The notes beneath the pieces were generated by a model. It had not been told where the DNA came from. It saw nothing but the letters and a program-made list of their open reading frames with translations, and made no database searches. A stretch of 58,702 nt of DNA from an uncultured Flavobacteriales bacterium (GTDB lineage: Bacteria > Bacteroidota > Bacteroidia > Flavobacteriales_E > Vicingaceae), in assembly GCA_913056345.1 (NCBI GenBank), contig CAJXMH010000018.1:1-58702 (forward strand), written 5' to 3'. This document shows, piece by piece, positions 8,014-17,852 of this stretch. The translations under genes and the position numbers were made by a program. Position 1 is the first letter of the stretch; the number at the start of each line of letters is the position of its first letter.

Positions 8014-9246
8014 TTAATACACTTTTCCGTTAATAATCACTTCATCAATGTGGTTACTGCCAAAGGCATAAGGAATGTAACCCACCGAAGGAATTTTCTT
8101 CGTAAGAATCAAATTGGCTTTTTTCCCAACTTCAATGGAACCGTAATCCTTTTCCAATTCCAAAGCAAAGGCTCCATTTAAGGTAGCCGCATTAATGGCC
8201 TCTTCTGGGGTCATCTTCAGTTTAATACAAGCCAGAGCCACTACTAAGTTCATATTGCTTGAAGGTGTTGAGCCGGGATTGTAATCGGAAGCCAAAACCA
8301 CCGGAATATCGGCATCAATTAATGCGCGTGCAGGTTGGTAAGGGTCGCTTAAAAAGAAGGGGGCAGAGGGTAATAAAGTAGCAAGGGTAGAGGAGCCTTG
8401 CAAGGCTTTGATCTCGGTCTCGTTTACCACTTCTAAATGATCAACCGACAAAGCATTTTGCTCAACACATAACTCAATGCCGCCCATGCAGTTAAATTGA
8501 TTAGTGTGAACTTTTGCTTTTAAGCCATGTTTTGCTCCTGCTTCGATCACTTGTCTGGTTTCATCAACTGAAAAAGCAACCTTTTCGCAAAATGCATCGA
8601 TGTAATCAGCCAAGCCCTCCTCGGCAATTTGGGGTAACATTTCATTGACAACCAAATCCACATAGCCTTGGTGGTTGTCTTTATACTCTGCAGGAAAGGC
8701 ATGAGCTCCTAAAAAGGTAGCTTTAATAGGAATGGGACTTTCTTTTTTTAATTCACGAATTACCCGTAGCATTTTCAACTCAGCTTCTGTGTTCAAACCA
8801 TAACCGCTTTTGATCTCAATGGCACCGGTTCCCATGCGAATCACTTCTTGCAAACGGCCCCAAGCATCATCAAAGAGCTCTTCTTCTGATTTTTCTTGCA
8901 GCTTTTTGGCAGAATTCAGAATTCCTCCACCTGCCGCGGCAATTTCTTGATAGCTTTTGCCCTTTAAGCGCATCACGAATTCTTCCTCTCTTGGGGCTGC
9001 AAACACCAAATGTGTGTGCGAATCAACCCAAGTAGGTAGCACAAATCGATCTTTCGCATCAATCACTTCACCTTCATAAGTGGGGCAATCTTCCATTTTG
9101 CCGTAAGCCGCAATGCGGTCGTCTTTAAGCAAGAGGAAAGCATTTTCGATTATGGGTAGTTTTTTGAGGACTTCACCTTTTAAGGGATTCTGACTTTCAT
9201 CAGCCGTTCTGGTTTGAACTAATCCTTTGATGTTTTTGATTAGCAT
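8014..9246 (-). CDS. hutI: Imidazolonepropionase
   Basis: Third step of histidine degradation: it opens the ring of 4-imidazolone-5-propanoate to give N-formimino-glutamate. The 410-residue amidohydrolase has the metal-binding 'DSHTHLVFAA', family blocks 'AAGGGILNSAKK' and 'EIKSGYGLN', a metal His in 'VHTNQFN' and the catalytic Asp in 'LASDYNPGS'. It heads a two-gene unit with hutG. A good -7 box stands 20 bp upstream of its ATG. hutH and hutU are not in this window. Confidence 0.95.
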   Translation of the reverse strand: MLIKNIKGLVQTRTADESQNPLKGEVLKKLPIIENAFLLLKDDRIAAYGKMEDCPTYEGEVIDAKDRFVLPTWVDSHTHLVFAAPREEEFVMRLKGKSYQEIAAAGGGILNSAKKLQEKSEEELFDDAWGRLQEVIRMGTGAIEIKSGYGLNTEAELKMLRVIRELKKESPIPIKATFLGAHAFPAEYKDNHQGYVDLVVNEMLPQIAEEGLADYIDAFCEKVAFSVDETRQVIEAGAKHGLKAKVHTNQFNCMGGIELCVEQNALSVDHLEVVNETEIKALQGSSTLATLLPSAPFFLSDPYQPARALIDADIPVVLASDYNPGSTPSSNMNLVVALACIKLKMTPEEAINAATLNGAFALELEKDYGSIEVGKKANLILTKKIPSVGYIPYAFGSNHIDEVIINGKVY

Positions 9247-9266
9247 GGTTTTTCTTTTGTCTTATT

Positions 9267-9274
9267 CAAAAGTA
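9267..9274 (-). promoter_or_regulatory. -7 box of the hutI-hutG promoter
   Basis: TACTTTTG on the minus strand matches the Bacteroidota -7 consensus TAnnTTTG, 20 bp before the hutI ATG. Confidence 0.55.
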
Positions 9275-9291
9275 TTAATCTAAAAATAGAA

Positions 9292-10461
9292 TTAATATAG
9301 AAAGCCAAATTGCCACAATGGGATTTCCCTCTTGTAGGCGACTTCTATATTATCCTTCGCAAGAATGTAATGTGCTATACCTTTTAATTGTGTTGCGTCT
9401 TTATTTCTTCCACCAACTTCTACCACTAGGTTCTCAAGCTGAAAATCACCTTTAGGGGGAATACTGATTTGTGTTTTATCTTGAAATTGCGAAAGGAAGA
9501 ATGTTTCTCTTGCATTTCCGAGGTTTACCTGATGTTCGCCCGTCAGTGCATAACTCAGGTTTGTATTGCTCAAGTAAATTTTTTCAGCTTTACCCATAGC
9601 TTGAATGCCTTTGGTAGTGGCAGGGAGTTGAATAATCAAACCGCTTTTTTCTAAGTATTTCAAGTAGTCTGAGAGTAAATTCCTTGAAATGCCCGTTTTC
9701 TCAGCGAGCTTAGATAAATTTGGTTTAAAGGGTACGCTTTCCGCAATGATTTGCAGTAGCTGCTTGAGCTTACTAACGGTTGAGGCTTTTAAATCAAAAT
9801 ATTGAAGCAAGTCCACTTCAATTATAGTGTTGATAACTTGAAGTAATTTTTGCTCATACAAGCCTTCTTTGTAAAAAGGGTATATCCCACTTTTTAGATA
9901 GCGTTTAAAATGGAAGATCGGATTTTCAATGTCTTCATTGAACTTGGCGCTAGCAATCTCCTTAAAACTATAGGTCGGATAGTGTAATTGCTTTTCAAAA
10001 GCTAAATATTCTCGAAAGGAAAGTGGTTCTAAGTGATAGGTTGCAGCCCTTCTACTTAAATCTGCATTTCCTTTCAAAAGCTCTAAAATGGAGCTGCCGC
10101 TGTAAATGATTTTAAGTTCAGGTAAACTATCATAAATGTGCTTAATTGCAGTGCTCCAGTCAGGATATTTATGAATCTCATCTACGTAGAGTCTTCGGCC
10201 ACCATTTTGATAATGATCCAAGGCTATTTCATGAAGTGGAGTTTTATAGAGGATTAAACTATCGGCAGAAATATAAAGCGCCTGTTCTTTTGTATCACTC
10301 TGTTTAATGTGTTGGAGTAACAAAGTGCTTTTACCAACTCCTCTTTGACCTGTAAGTTGTATCAATCGCTGAGTCCAGTCAATTTGCTCGTACAAATACC
10401 GTTTGTGAGTCAAATCTACTTTCTCAAGCAGTCTTTTCTGAATACCGAATAGAACTTCCAT
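9292..10461 (-). CDS. AAA ATPase with DUF4143 domain
   Basis: The 389-residue protein is of the AAA_14/DUF4143 type. The Walker A is GQRGVGKST at residues 38-46, the Walker B region is 'RRLYVDEIHK' near 89-98, and the sensor strand 'LKIIYSGSS' follows. The C-terminal half includes a winged-helix-like part ('LAEKTGISRNLLSDYLKYLE') and a nuclease-fold-like end ('NLVVEVGGRNKD'). The family is abundant and scattered in bacteria, with no agreed function. It stands alone between hutI and aroC with its own promoter, and its patchy occurrence elsewhere suggests horizontal movement. Confidence 0.85.
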   Translation of the reverse strand: MEVLFGIQKRLLEKVDLTHKRYLYEQIDWTQRLIQLTGQRGVGKSTLLLQHIKQSDTKEQALYISADSLILYKTPLHEIALDHYQNGGRRLYVDEIHKYPDWSTAIKHIYDSLPELKIIYSGSSILELLKGNADLSRRAATYHLEPLSFREYLAFEKQLHYPTYSFKEIASAKFNEDIENPIFHFKRYLKSGIYPFYKEGLYEQKLLQVINTIIEVDLLQYFDLKASTVSKLKQLLQIIAESVPFKPNLSKLAEKTGISRNLLSDYLKYLEKSGLIIQLPATTKGIQAMGKAEKIYLSNTNLSYALTGEHQVNLGNARETFFLSQFQDKTQISIPPKGDFQLENLVVEVGGRNKDATQLKGIAHYILAKDNIEVAYKREIPLWQFGFLY

Positions 10462-10479
10462 TATGATGAATTAATTATT

Positions 10480-10487
10480 CAAAAATA
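10480..10487 (-). promoter_or_regulatory. -7 box before the AAA/DUF4143 gene
   Basis: TATTTTTG on the minus strand fits TAnnTTTG and ends 18 bp before the ATG at 10461. Confidence 0.45.
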
Positions 10488-10576
10488 AATAAAAAATGAT
10501 AAGTAAAGTGTGCAAAATAAACGTCAATTTGATAAGTTACTTATTCATAAGTAGCTGTTTGATTAAAAAATTGTTA

Positions 10577-10609
10577 TTTGCCTTCCATGGTTTAAATCAA
10601 TTACTTTTG
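10577..10609 (+). promoter_or_regulatory. aroC promoter, probably giving a leaderless or near-leaderless mRNA
   Basis: TTTG at 10577-10580 and TACTTTTG at 10602-10609 fit the -33 and -7 elements with a 21-bp gap. The -7 box ends only 5 bp before the aroC ATG (10615), so transcription would start at or next to the start codon. Confidence 0.5.
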
Positions 10610-10614
10610 CTAGC

Positions 10615-11694
10615 ATGTCAGGAAATCGCTTCGGCAAAATCTTTTCGCTCACCACTTTTGGTGAATCTCATGGTACGGCTATTGGAGGAATAATTGAAGG
10701 ATGTCCTGCAGGCCTAGTGCTTGATTTAGAGCAAATCCAATTGGAATTAGATCGAAGGAGACCAGGACAGTCGAAACTGACCACTCAGCGAAAAGAAAGC
10801 GATCAGGTGCAGTTTTTGTCAGGCATTTTTGAAGGCAAGACTACCGGAACTCCAATCGGCTTTCTTATTCCCAATCAGGATCAGAAGTCGAAAGACTATA
10901 ATCACATCAAAGAAACTTATCGCCCCTCTCATGCCGACTACGTATATCAAGCTAAGTATGGTCATCGTGATTACCGCGGAGGTGGAAGATCTTCGGCCAG
11001 AGAGACCGCTTGTCGGGTAGTGGCGGGTGCTATAGCGGAACAGCTTTTAGCTAAAGAAGGAGTAGAGGTTTACGCTTTTGTGCAGCAAGTAGGCAAGGAG
11101 CAACTTAAGAAACCTTATCAAGCTTTGGATTTGAGCCAAACTTTTTCCAATGCAGTACGCTGCCCTGATGCTGAAGCAGCTAGTCGTTTTACGGCCGCTA
11201 TAGAAAAAGCAAAAAAACAAGGCGATACCTTAGGTGGAGTGATTCAGGCGGTAGTAAGAGCTTGTCCTGCAGGATGGGGTGAACCTGTCTTTGATAAATT
11301 GCATGCCGACCTTGCCAAAGCCATGCTAAGTATAAATGCGGTAAAAGGGTTCGAATACGGTTCGGGCTTTCAAGCAGCAGAAATGAAAGGCTCCGAGCAC
11401 AATGATGAATTCTACAAAGAAGATGGAAAAGTGAAAACCAAGAGCAACTTCAGTGGAGGCATTCAAGGGGGGATCAGCAATGGAGAAGACATTTATTTTC
11501 GAATTGCTTTTAAGCCAGTAGCCACTTTGATGCGTGATCAAAAAAGCATTAATCAAGCAGGAGAAGCAGTGGAAGTAAAAGGGAAGGGCCGACATGACCC
11601 TTGTGTCTTACCGCGTGCTGTACCTATTGTGCGCGCCATGACTGCCCTTGTTCTAGCCGATCATTTTTTACGAAGCAAATCCAACACGCTATAA
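10615..11694 (+). CDS. aroC: Chorismate synthase
   Basis: Last step of the shikimate pathway: trans-elimination of phosphate from EPSP to chorismate, using reduced FMN. The 359-residue protein begins '[20 protein letters not shown]' and contains the signatures '[14 protein letters not shown]' (near 122-135) and '[18 protein letters not shown]' near the C-terminus. The length is normal. The symporter gene follows after 10 bp, so the two are probably co-transcribed. The start is fixed by the family's conserved N-terminus. Confidence 0.97.
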   Translation: MSGNRFGKIFSLTTFGESHGTAIGGIIEGCPAGLVLDLEQIQLELDRRRPGQSKLTTQRKESDQVQFLSGIFEGKTTGTPIGFLIPNQDQKSKDYNHIKETYRPSHADYVYQAKYGHRDYRGGGRSSARETACRVVAGAIAEQLLAKEGVEVYAFVQQVGKEQLKKPYQALDLSQTFSNAVRCPDAEAASRFTAAIEKAKKQGDTLGGVIQAVVRACPAGWGEPVFDKLHADLAKAMLSINAVKGFEYGSGFQAAEMKGSEHNDEFYKEDGKVKTKSNFSGGIQGGISNGEDIYFRIAFKPVATLMRDQKSINQAGEAVEVKGKGRHDPCVLPRAVPIVRAMTALVLADHFLRSKSNTL

Positions 11695-11704
11695 AATAGA
11701 AAGT

Positions 11705-13012
11705 ATGAAGAAGATCAAATTGGCACTGCATTGGCAGATCATTATTGGTTTAGTATTAGGCTTACTTTACGGTTTATTAGCCGCTAATGCCGGATGGTTA
11801 GAATTTACCTCAGATTGGATTGCTCCCTGGGGGAAGATCTTTATCAATATGCTGAAAATGATTGCGGTGCCTTTGGTGTTGATTTCATTGATCAATGGGG
11901 TTTCTGGCTTAAAAGACATTGCTCAGCTTTCTTCTATGGGAGGAAAAACCATTGGGATCTACATTGTAACTACCGTTATAGCCGTCACAATTGGTTTATT
12001 TGCGGTAAACCTGATCAAACCTGGCAAAACTTTTTCTGAGGAAATTCGAGCTGAGATGGTGGTGCAAAATGAAGCTAAGGTAAAGTCTACCGAGGAACGC
12101 GCTAGTGCACAGCAAGAGAGTGGACCCTTGCAGTTCTTGGTCGACATGGTTCCTTCCAACTTATTTTATTCCGCTTCTGACAACCGAAACATGTTGCAAG
12201 TGATCTTCTTTGCTTTGATGTTTGGAATTGCCTTGATTATTGTGCCAGATTCTGCTAAAGTACAACCCATTAAAGACTTTTTTGAAGGCGCCAATGAGGT
12301 GATTCTCAAAATGGTGGATATTATCATGTATTTCGCACCCATCGGGGTGTTTGCCTTATTGGGAAACATCATGGTTGAATTAGCCGGGGAGGATCCCGGC
12401 GCCGCCGTTGAAATATTAACTGGATTAGGCGTTTATTCACTCACTGTTTTAATTGGCTTAGCCCTGATGGTGTTCGCAGTTTATCCCCTAGCCTTAAAGT
12501 TTTTAGCCGGTTTTTCCTACCGTGACTTTTTTAAGGGAATTGCTCCGGCACAGTTACTTGCCTTTTCAACTTCTTCATCTGCTGCCACTTTGCCACTTAC
12601 GATGGAGCGTTGTGAAGAGAAGTTAGGCGTTTCTAATAAAGTGGCCTCCTTTGTTTTGCCGCTTGGAGCAACCATTAACATGGACGGGACTTCTTGTTAT
12701 CAAGCAGTCGCGGCGGTCTTTATCGCTCAAGTTTATGGTATGGATTTAGGCCTTTCAGAACAGTTAACCATTGTGATGACAGCCACCTTAGCATCCATTG
12801 GTTCGGCGGCTGTGCCCGGAGCGGGCATTATAATGTTGGCCATTGTGTTGGGTGCAGTTGGCGTACCCTTAGAGGGTATCAGTTTGATCTTTGCGGTTGA
12901 TCGCCCCTTAGACATGTGCCGCACGGTGGTTAATGTAACTGGTGATGCAACTGTTTCTACAATTGTTGCATACACTGAAAATGAACTCATTCCTCATCCG
13001 GTAGAAAAATAA
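11705..13012 (+). CDS. Dicarboxylate/amino acid:cation symporter (SLC1/DAACS family)
   Basis: This inner-membrane transporter of 435 residues has about eight hydrophobic segments and two re-entrant hairpins. Family motifs are visible: the serine-rich HP1 tip 'FSTSSSAATLP' (near 280) and 'NMDGTSCYQ' in TM7 (near 322), which bind cation and substrate. The variable hydrophilic loop at ~105-140 (K/E/Q-rich) is typical. Glutamate, aspartate or C4-dicarboxylates are likely substrates, coupled to Na+ or H+. The exact one cannot be read from sequence. It lies 10 bp after aroC. Confidence 0.93.
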   Translation: MKKIKLALHWQIIIGLVLGLLYGLLAANAGWLEFTSDWIAPWGKIFINMLKMIAVPLVLISLINGVSGLKDIAQLSSMGGKTIGIYIVTTVIAVTIGLFAVNLIKPGKTFSEEIRAEMVVQNEAKVKSTEERASAQQESGPLQFLVDMVPSNLFYSASDNRNMLQVIFFALMFGIALIIVPDSAKVQPIKDFFEGANEVILKMVDIIMYFAPIGVFALLGNIMVELAGEDPGAAVEILTGLGVYSLTVLIGLALMVFAVYPLALKFLAGFSYRDFFKGIAPAQLLAFSTSSSAATLPLTMERCEEKLGVSNKVASFVLPLGATINMDGTSCYQAVAAVFIAQVYGMDLGLSEQLTIVMTATLASIGSAAVPGAGIIMLAIVLGAVGVPLEGISLIFAVDRPLDMCRTVVNVTGDATVSTIVAYTENELIPHPVEK

Positions 13013-13094
13013 TGACAGAATCAATTTTTGGCAAAGCCTTTGCTCTTAGCCCTTCTAAAATGGCTATCTTCATGCTTTACAAAACCAATCTTCT

Positions 13095-15779
13095 ATGAAA
13101 GCGCTACTGAAAGTTTTGGGCGGCTTGATCGTCCTCATCATCATTGCACTGATTACAGTGCCCATTATTTTTAAAGATGATATTGTTAAGCTTGTTAAAA
13201 CAGAAACCAATAAAGCCGTCAATGCTAAAGTTGAATTCGGCGACTTTGAGTTAAGCCTGATCAAGAGTTTCCCAAATTTCTTTTTCGCCATTGAAGATAT
13301 TTCAGTGACCGGTATTGATGACTTTGAAGGAGTAAAACTGGCGGAGATTAAAGAACTGGATCTTACCATCGATTTGATGTCGGTGATAAATGGAGAGTCT
13401 ATCAACTTAAAAAAGATCAATTTAATTGAGCCCCGCATTCAAGCTAAGGTGCTTGCCGACGGTAAAGCCAATTGGGATATTGCAAAAGAGGGCTCAGAAG
13501 GTGAGGTAGTTGAAGAGGTTGATACTTCTGCAAGCTCTTTTGAATTAGACCTTAAAAGCATAATCATTCAAGATGCTCGGATTATTTATGATGACGCTAC
13601 TTTTCCTATGCTGATGGATATTCAAAATCTAGACCTTGACATAAGCGGCAATATGAATGAAGCGTTGACTACTTTAGATTCGAAAGGAAGCATCGAGACT
13701 TTTGATTTAACCTATGATGGGATTCAATACATGAAGGATGTGAAAGTGTTGTTGGATGCCTTGATTGAAATGAACTTAGAAGAATTCAAATTCACTTTTA
13801 AAGAGAATGAATTAAGGGCAAATGAGTTGCCTTTAGCCTTTGATGGATGGTTGGCTATGCCTAATGAATCCATCGATATGGACTTGACCTATTCTGCCAA
13901 AGAAACGGATTTTAAGCATTTGTTAGCCATGATACCAGCTGCTTTTGCTGCAGATTTAGATGGGGTAGAAACTTCAGGTACCTTGGCCTTGGATGGTTAT
14001 GTAAAAGGAAGTTACGTTGACGATACTTATCCCGGATTTGGTGTAAAAATGGTAGTAAACAATGCCCGTTTCCAATACCCTGATCTGCCAAAGTCAGTTG
14101 AAGAGATCAACATCAAAGCTGGAGTAGAGAGCAAAAGTGGTGACCTTGATGAAACCATTGTAGATGTGCCGGAATTTCGTCTGAAGATCGCCGATAATCC
14201 TTTTAAGCTTAATTTTTACTTAGCTACTCCTATTTCGGACCCTTATGTAAGAGCAGGCATGAAAGGAAAATTATCCCTAGATAACATTAAAGATGTAATT
14301 CCGCTAGAGCAGGGAGATGAACTTTCAGGGCTCATTACCTCAGACGTCTCACTTGCGGGAAATTTATCGACTATTGAAGCTGAACGCTACGAAGAGTTCA
14401 AAGCCGAGGGACAATTGGTGGTGGAGGAAATGCATTACAAAACTGACTCTCTAGACTACCCCGTTGATCTGCATAAAGTTGATATGGTCTTTAGTCCCAA
14501 GTTTGTGGACCTGAGAGAAATGAGCATGAATTTAGGAAAGAGTGATCTCTACATGGATGGTCGTTTGGAAAACTTTATTGGTTATGCCTTAAAAGATGAC
14601 CAAACCCTAGTTGGGAAAGTAAACTTCAAGTCTCAGTTGCTCGATATTAATGAGCTTGCAGGAATAGACCCTGAAGCAGAAGAAACAGCAGAAGAAACTA
14701 CAGAAGTTGACACGACCGATTCAACTCCTACAGAGGCGGTTATCTTACCAAAATTCATTGATTTTGTTGCCAATGCTGAGATAGCTGAGTTAATCTTTGA
14801 TAACATCAATATTACCTCAATCAAAGGTGGGGTAAGCCTGAAAGATCAAAAAATGAGTCTTGAGCAAACCGCCATGAATTTACTAGGCGGAAAGATGACC
14901 ATGAATGGCTTTTACGAAACAACTGATTCTTTGAAACCTACTTATGACTTTGATATGGACATTGATAAGTTCGATGTTCAACAAACGGTTACAACTTTCA
15001 ATACTGTTAATCAGCTTGCTCCGATTGCAAAGCACAGTGAAGGGGCTTACAGCACTAGCATGGACATCACAGGTGAGTTGAAAGCAAATATGGATCCCGT
15101 TTATGAAAGTATGTTTGGAAGTGGAAGACTGCAAACAGCGAACATCGAAATAAAGGATTACAAACCATTTAAAAAGGTAGCAGATGCTATAAAATACAAT
15201 AAGCTGAACCCTTTAAGTTTAAAAGATGCTGACCTAAACTTTAAGATCACGGAAGGGAAAGTTTTTGTAGAACCTTTTGATGTTAAGCTTGGTGCATCTA
15301 AGGTTACCATAGCAGGGAGTAATTCATTTGATCAAACTATCGATTATACCATGAGTTTTCAAATTCCACGTTCTGAATTTGGTGGTGCAGCTAATCAGGC
15401 AGTTGATGGCTTATTAGCTCAAGCTGCTTCTAAAGGAATAGATGTAGCTATTGCTGATGTAATCAATGTTGATGTACGTTTGACCGGTCCTGCTACAGAT
15501 CCTAAGATCAAAACTGATTTTAAAAAGGCCGCAAGCAATGCAACAGATGCCTTAAAGAAAAAAGCAGAGGAAGAGTTTCAGAAAAAGAAACAAGAGTTAG
15601 AAGATAAAGCACGCCAAGAAATAGAGAAAAAGAGAAAAGAAGCAGAGCAAAAAGCCCAAGAGGAAATCGATAAAGCAAAGAAGAAAGCGCAGGAAGAGAT
15701 TGATAAAAAGAAGAAAGAGGCTGAAAAGAAGCTCAAAGAAGAAGCGAAGAAAAAGTTAAAAGGTCTTTTTGGTGGCTAG
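13095..15779 (+). CDS. AsmA family protein
   Basis: The 894-residue protein has one N-terminal membrane anchor (residues ~5-25), followed by an AsmA-type N-terminal region ('FELSLIKSFPNFFFAIEDISV') and a long beta-rich body, with the AsmA-like C-terminal region near 640-810. AsmA/TamB relatives are thought to form bridges that move phospholipids between inner and outer membranes. The last ~80 residues are an extreme Lys/Glu/Ala helix made of repeats like 'KKKAEEEFQKKKQELEDKA', an unusual coiled-coil tail that could reach into the periplasm or bind a partner. Acidic Thr/Glu linkers occur near 515-535. The OmpA-like gene follows after 34 bp. Confidence 0.88.
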   Translation: MKALLKVLGGLIVLIIIALITVPIIFKDDIVKLVKTETNKAVNAKVEFGDFELSLIKSFPNFFFAIEDISVTGIDDFEGVKLAEIKELDLTIDLMSVINGESINLKKINLIEPRIQAKVLADGKANWDIAKEGSEGEVVEEVDTSASSFELDLKSIIIQDARIIYDDATFPMLMDIQNLDLDISGNMNEALTTLDSKGSIETFDLTYDGIQYMKDVKVLLDALIEMNLEEFKFTFKENELRANELPLAFDGWLAMPNESIDMDLTYSAKETDFKHLLAMIPAAFAADLDGVETSGTLALDGYVKGSYVDDTYPGFGVKMVVNNARFQYPDLPKSVEEINIKAGVESKSGDLDETIVDVPEFRLKIADNPFKLNFYLATPISDPYVRAGMKGKLSLDNIKDVIPLEQGDELSGLITSDVSLAGNLSTIEAERYEEFKAEGQLVVEEMHYKTDSLDYPVDLHKVDMVFSPKFVDLREMSMNLGKSDLYMDGRLENFIGYALKDDQTLVGKVNFKSQLLDINELAGIDPEAEETAEETTEVDTTDSTPTEAVILPKFIDFVANAEIAELIFDNINITSIKGGVSLKDQKMSLEQTAMNLLGGKMTMNGFYETTDSLKPTYDFDMDIDKFDVQQTVTTFNTVNQLAPIAKHSEGAYSTSMDITGELKANMDPVYESMFGSGRLQTANIEIKDYKPFKKVADAIKYNKLNPLSLKDADLNFKITEGKVFVEPFDVKLGASKVTIAGSNSFDQTIDYTMSFQIPRSEFGGAANQAVDGLLAQAASKGIDVAIADVINVDVRLTGPATDPKIKTDFKKAASNATDALKKKAEEEFQKKKQELEDKARQEIEKKRKEAEQKAQEEIDKAKKKAQEEIDKKKKEAEKKLKEEAKKKLKGLFGG

Positions 15780-15813
15780 TCCAAGTTTTAAGTTTATTTG
15801 CGTTGCATAGGAA

Positions 15814-17814
15814 ATGAAGTTGATGAATAGCTATTGGAATGTCTTTTTGAAAACACTTTTTGTTTTCTTTTTTCTAATTCAAGCAAAGGGTTTTGCTCAA
15901 AAAGATTACGGTTGTCCTAAGCCAAGTAAAAAGGCTGTAAAGCTTTTTGAGAAGGCAAAAAAAATGTCTTTCAGAGGAAGCACAGCCTATAATTACCTTG
16001 TAACCGCTACTGTAGAAGACAAAAAGTTTGCAGAAGCCTATTCTGTTTTAGCCTACCTAAATAGTAAAAAAGACCCCTCTAAACCACAGAATGTTAACCG
16101 AACTAAATCCTATTACGAAAAGGCGCATGAAGCCTGTCCTGCTTTTCGGAATTATGAAGCTGCTCACTGGCTTGGTATGCACTTTTACAGCAAAAAGGAA
16201 TTAGAGCTAGCTGAGGGTTATTTATCAACTTATGCTTCAAATGCTGAGAAAGAGGGCAAGGGAGAAAGAATGAACAGCGCTCAAGAGAAGATCGCTCAAA
16301 TTAAAGCCTATCGCGATATTTTCAACAGTCCTGTTCCCTTTGATCCTAAAAAAGTGGAGGGGCCTTCCACCAATGCAGATGAATACCTTCCCATGCTATC
16401 ACCCGATAACCAGTTTCTCTTTTATACCCGCAAGGCCATGGTGGATACTAAAAGTGCTGTGGGCGAAGTAGAAAAAGAACTTTTTGTACAGAGTAGAAAG
16501 AAATACGACGGTAGCTATTCTACAGGTATTCCGATGCCGACACCTTTTAACAAGGGCAGTTATCAAGGAGGCTCTAGTATATCAGTAGATAATAAGGTTT
16601 TGTTCATCACCATTGTTGAGCAGGTAAAAACAAGGTCGGGCAGAGGATTTTCCAATGGGGACATCTACTATGCTGAATTTCGTGGTGGCAAATGGTCAGA
16701 TTTGAAAAGCATTGGGGATCATATTAATGGTCGTTTTACTTGGGAAGGCCAACCTTCGATCTCTGCTGATAAGAAAACCCTTTATTTTTCAAGTGCGAGG
16801 GGAGAGGATAACTACGGGGGAATGGACCTTTACAAAACAGAGCTACAAGAAGATGGTAGCTGGGGCCCGCCCATCAACCTTGGGCCAACCATCAATACAA
16901 GCGGAAACGAAAAGTCACCTTTTATGCACTCTGATAGCTATACTTTGTATTTTTCATCGGATGGGCATCCCGGTGTTGGTGGACAAGACGTGTTTTTTAC
17001 CCATTTTAACAAATTTGGCAAGTTTGAAGCTCCTGTAAACATAGGTGTGCCCATCAATACAGAAGAAGACGAACACGGTTTTATGGTGAGTACAGATGGG
17101 CGTTATGGCTATTTTTCTTCTAATCTTGACCAAAACAGCTTAGACCTGTTTTATTTTGAATTGCCCGAGGAAGCGCGTCCTGAAGAAGTAGTATTTGTGC
17201 GAGGAAGTATTGAAAGCGATGATCCGGATGCGGCAAAGGACATGAAGATAGAATTGAAAAACATGGCAACCAATCAAACTATTGAAGGGGTAGTTGACGA
17301 AGAAAGTGGGGATTATGTTGCCGTCGTGGCAGCTAATAAGGACCAAGATGTCATGATGATGGCTAAAAAAAATGGCTATGCCTTTACTTCTCAATACATC
17401 AACAGTGGAGAGGATGTGGTGGGTAAGCCTATTCGGGCCAAACCTATGGAGTTCAAACCAATCGAGGAGGGAACTACCTACCAGATCAACAATGTGAATT
17501 TTGCCACCGACTCTTACGCCTTAAGCGAACAAGTCATGAACATTCTTAATGAGTTTGTTGATTTCCTAGAAACGAATAAGCAGGTCAATGTGATGATCCA
17601 AGGGCACACAGATAATGTAGGTGACGCAGCTGAAAACTTAGCTCTATCAAGCAAACGGGCTGAGGCGGTAAACAATTATTTGATTTTAGAAGGAATCGAT
17701 CCTACACGCTTAAGCCATAAAGGGTTTGGAGAAACTAAGCCTGTAGCTTCTAACGATGCAGAAGAGGGTAGAGCTAAAAATAGACGGACTGAATTCTTGA
17801 TTCTTTCCAAATAG
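15814..17814 (+). CDS. OmpA family protein with PD40 beta-propeller repeats
   Basis: This 666-residue outer-membrane or periplasmic protein has a signal peptide ending near 'AKGFAQ', a TPR-like helical part (~30-160), PD40/WD40-like propeller blades (~190-450, for example 'ADEYLPMLSPDNQFLFYT' and 'GQPSISADKKTLYFSSARG'), a carboxypeptidase-like beta domain (~460-540) and a C-terminal OmpA domain (~555-665). The peptidoglycan-binding motif is 'IQGHTDNVGDAAENLALSSK' with the conserved 'RAKNRRTEF' end. Architecture matches PorE/PD40-OmpA proteins of Bacteroidota, some of which work with T9SS. Whether this copy does is not shown. Confidence 0.9.
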   Translation: MKLMNSYWNVFLKTLFVFFFLIQAKGFAQKDYGCPKPSKKAVKLFEKAKKMSFRGSTAYNYLVTATVEDKKFAEAYSVLAYLNSKKDPSKPQNVNRTKSYYEKAHEACPAFRNYEAAHWLGMHFYSKKELELAEGYLSTYASNAEKEGKGERMNSAQEKIAQIKAYRDIFNSPVPFDPKKVEGPSTNADEYLPMLSPDNQFLFYTRKAMVDTKSAVGEVEKELFVQSRKKYDGSYSTGIPMPTPFNKGSYQGGSSISVDNKVLFITIVEQVKTRSGRGFSNGDIYYAEFRGGKWSDLKSIGDHINGRFTWEGQPSISADKKTLYFSSARGEDNYGGMDLYKTELQEDGSWGPPINLGPTINTSGNEKSPFMHSDSYTLYFSSDGHPGVGGQDVFFTHFNKFGKFEAPVNIGVPINTEEDEHGFMVSTDGRYGYFSSNLDQNSLDLFYFELPEEARPEEVVFVRGSIESDDPDAAKDMKIELKNMATNQTIEGVVDEESGDYVAVVAANKDQDVMMMAKKNGYAFTSQYINSGEDVVGKPIRAKPMEFKPIEEGTTYQINNVNFATDSYALSEQVMNILNEFVDFLETNKQVNVMIQGHTDNVGDAAENLALSSKRAEAVNNYLILEGIDPTRLSHKGFGETKPVASNDAEEGRAKNRRTEFLILSK

Positions 17815-17825
17815 ATTAAAAGGCT

Positions 17826-17833
17826 TACTTTTG
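17826..17833 (+). promoter_or_regulatory. -7 box before the DUF4920 lipoprotein gene
   Basis: TACTTTTG fits TAnnTTTG, 19 bp upstream of the ATG, with a TTG about 17 bp further upstream as a weak -33 element. Confidence 0.5.
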
Positions 17834-17852
17834 CGCCGTAAAATGTTAAACT

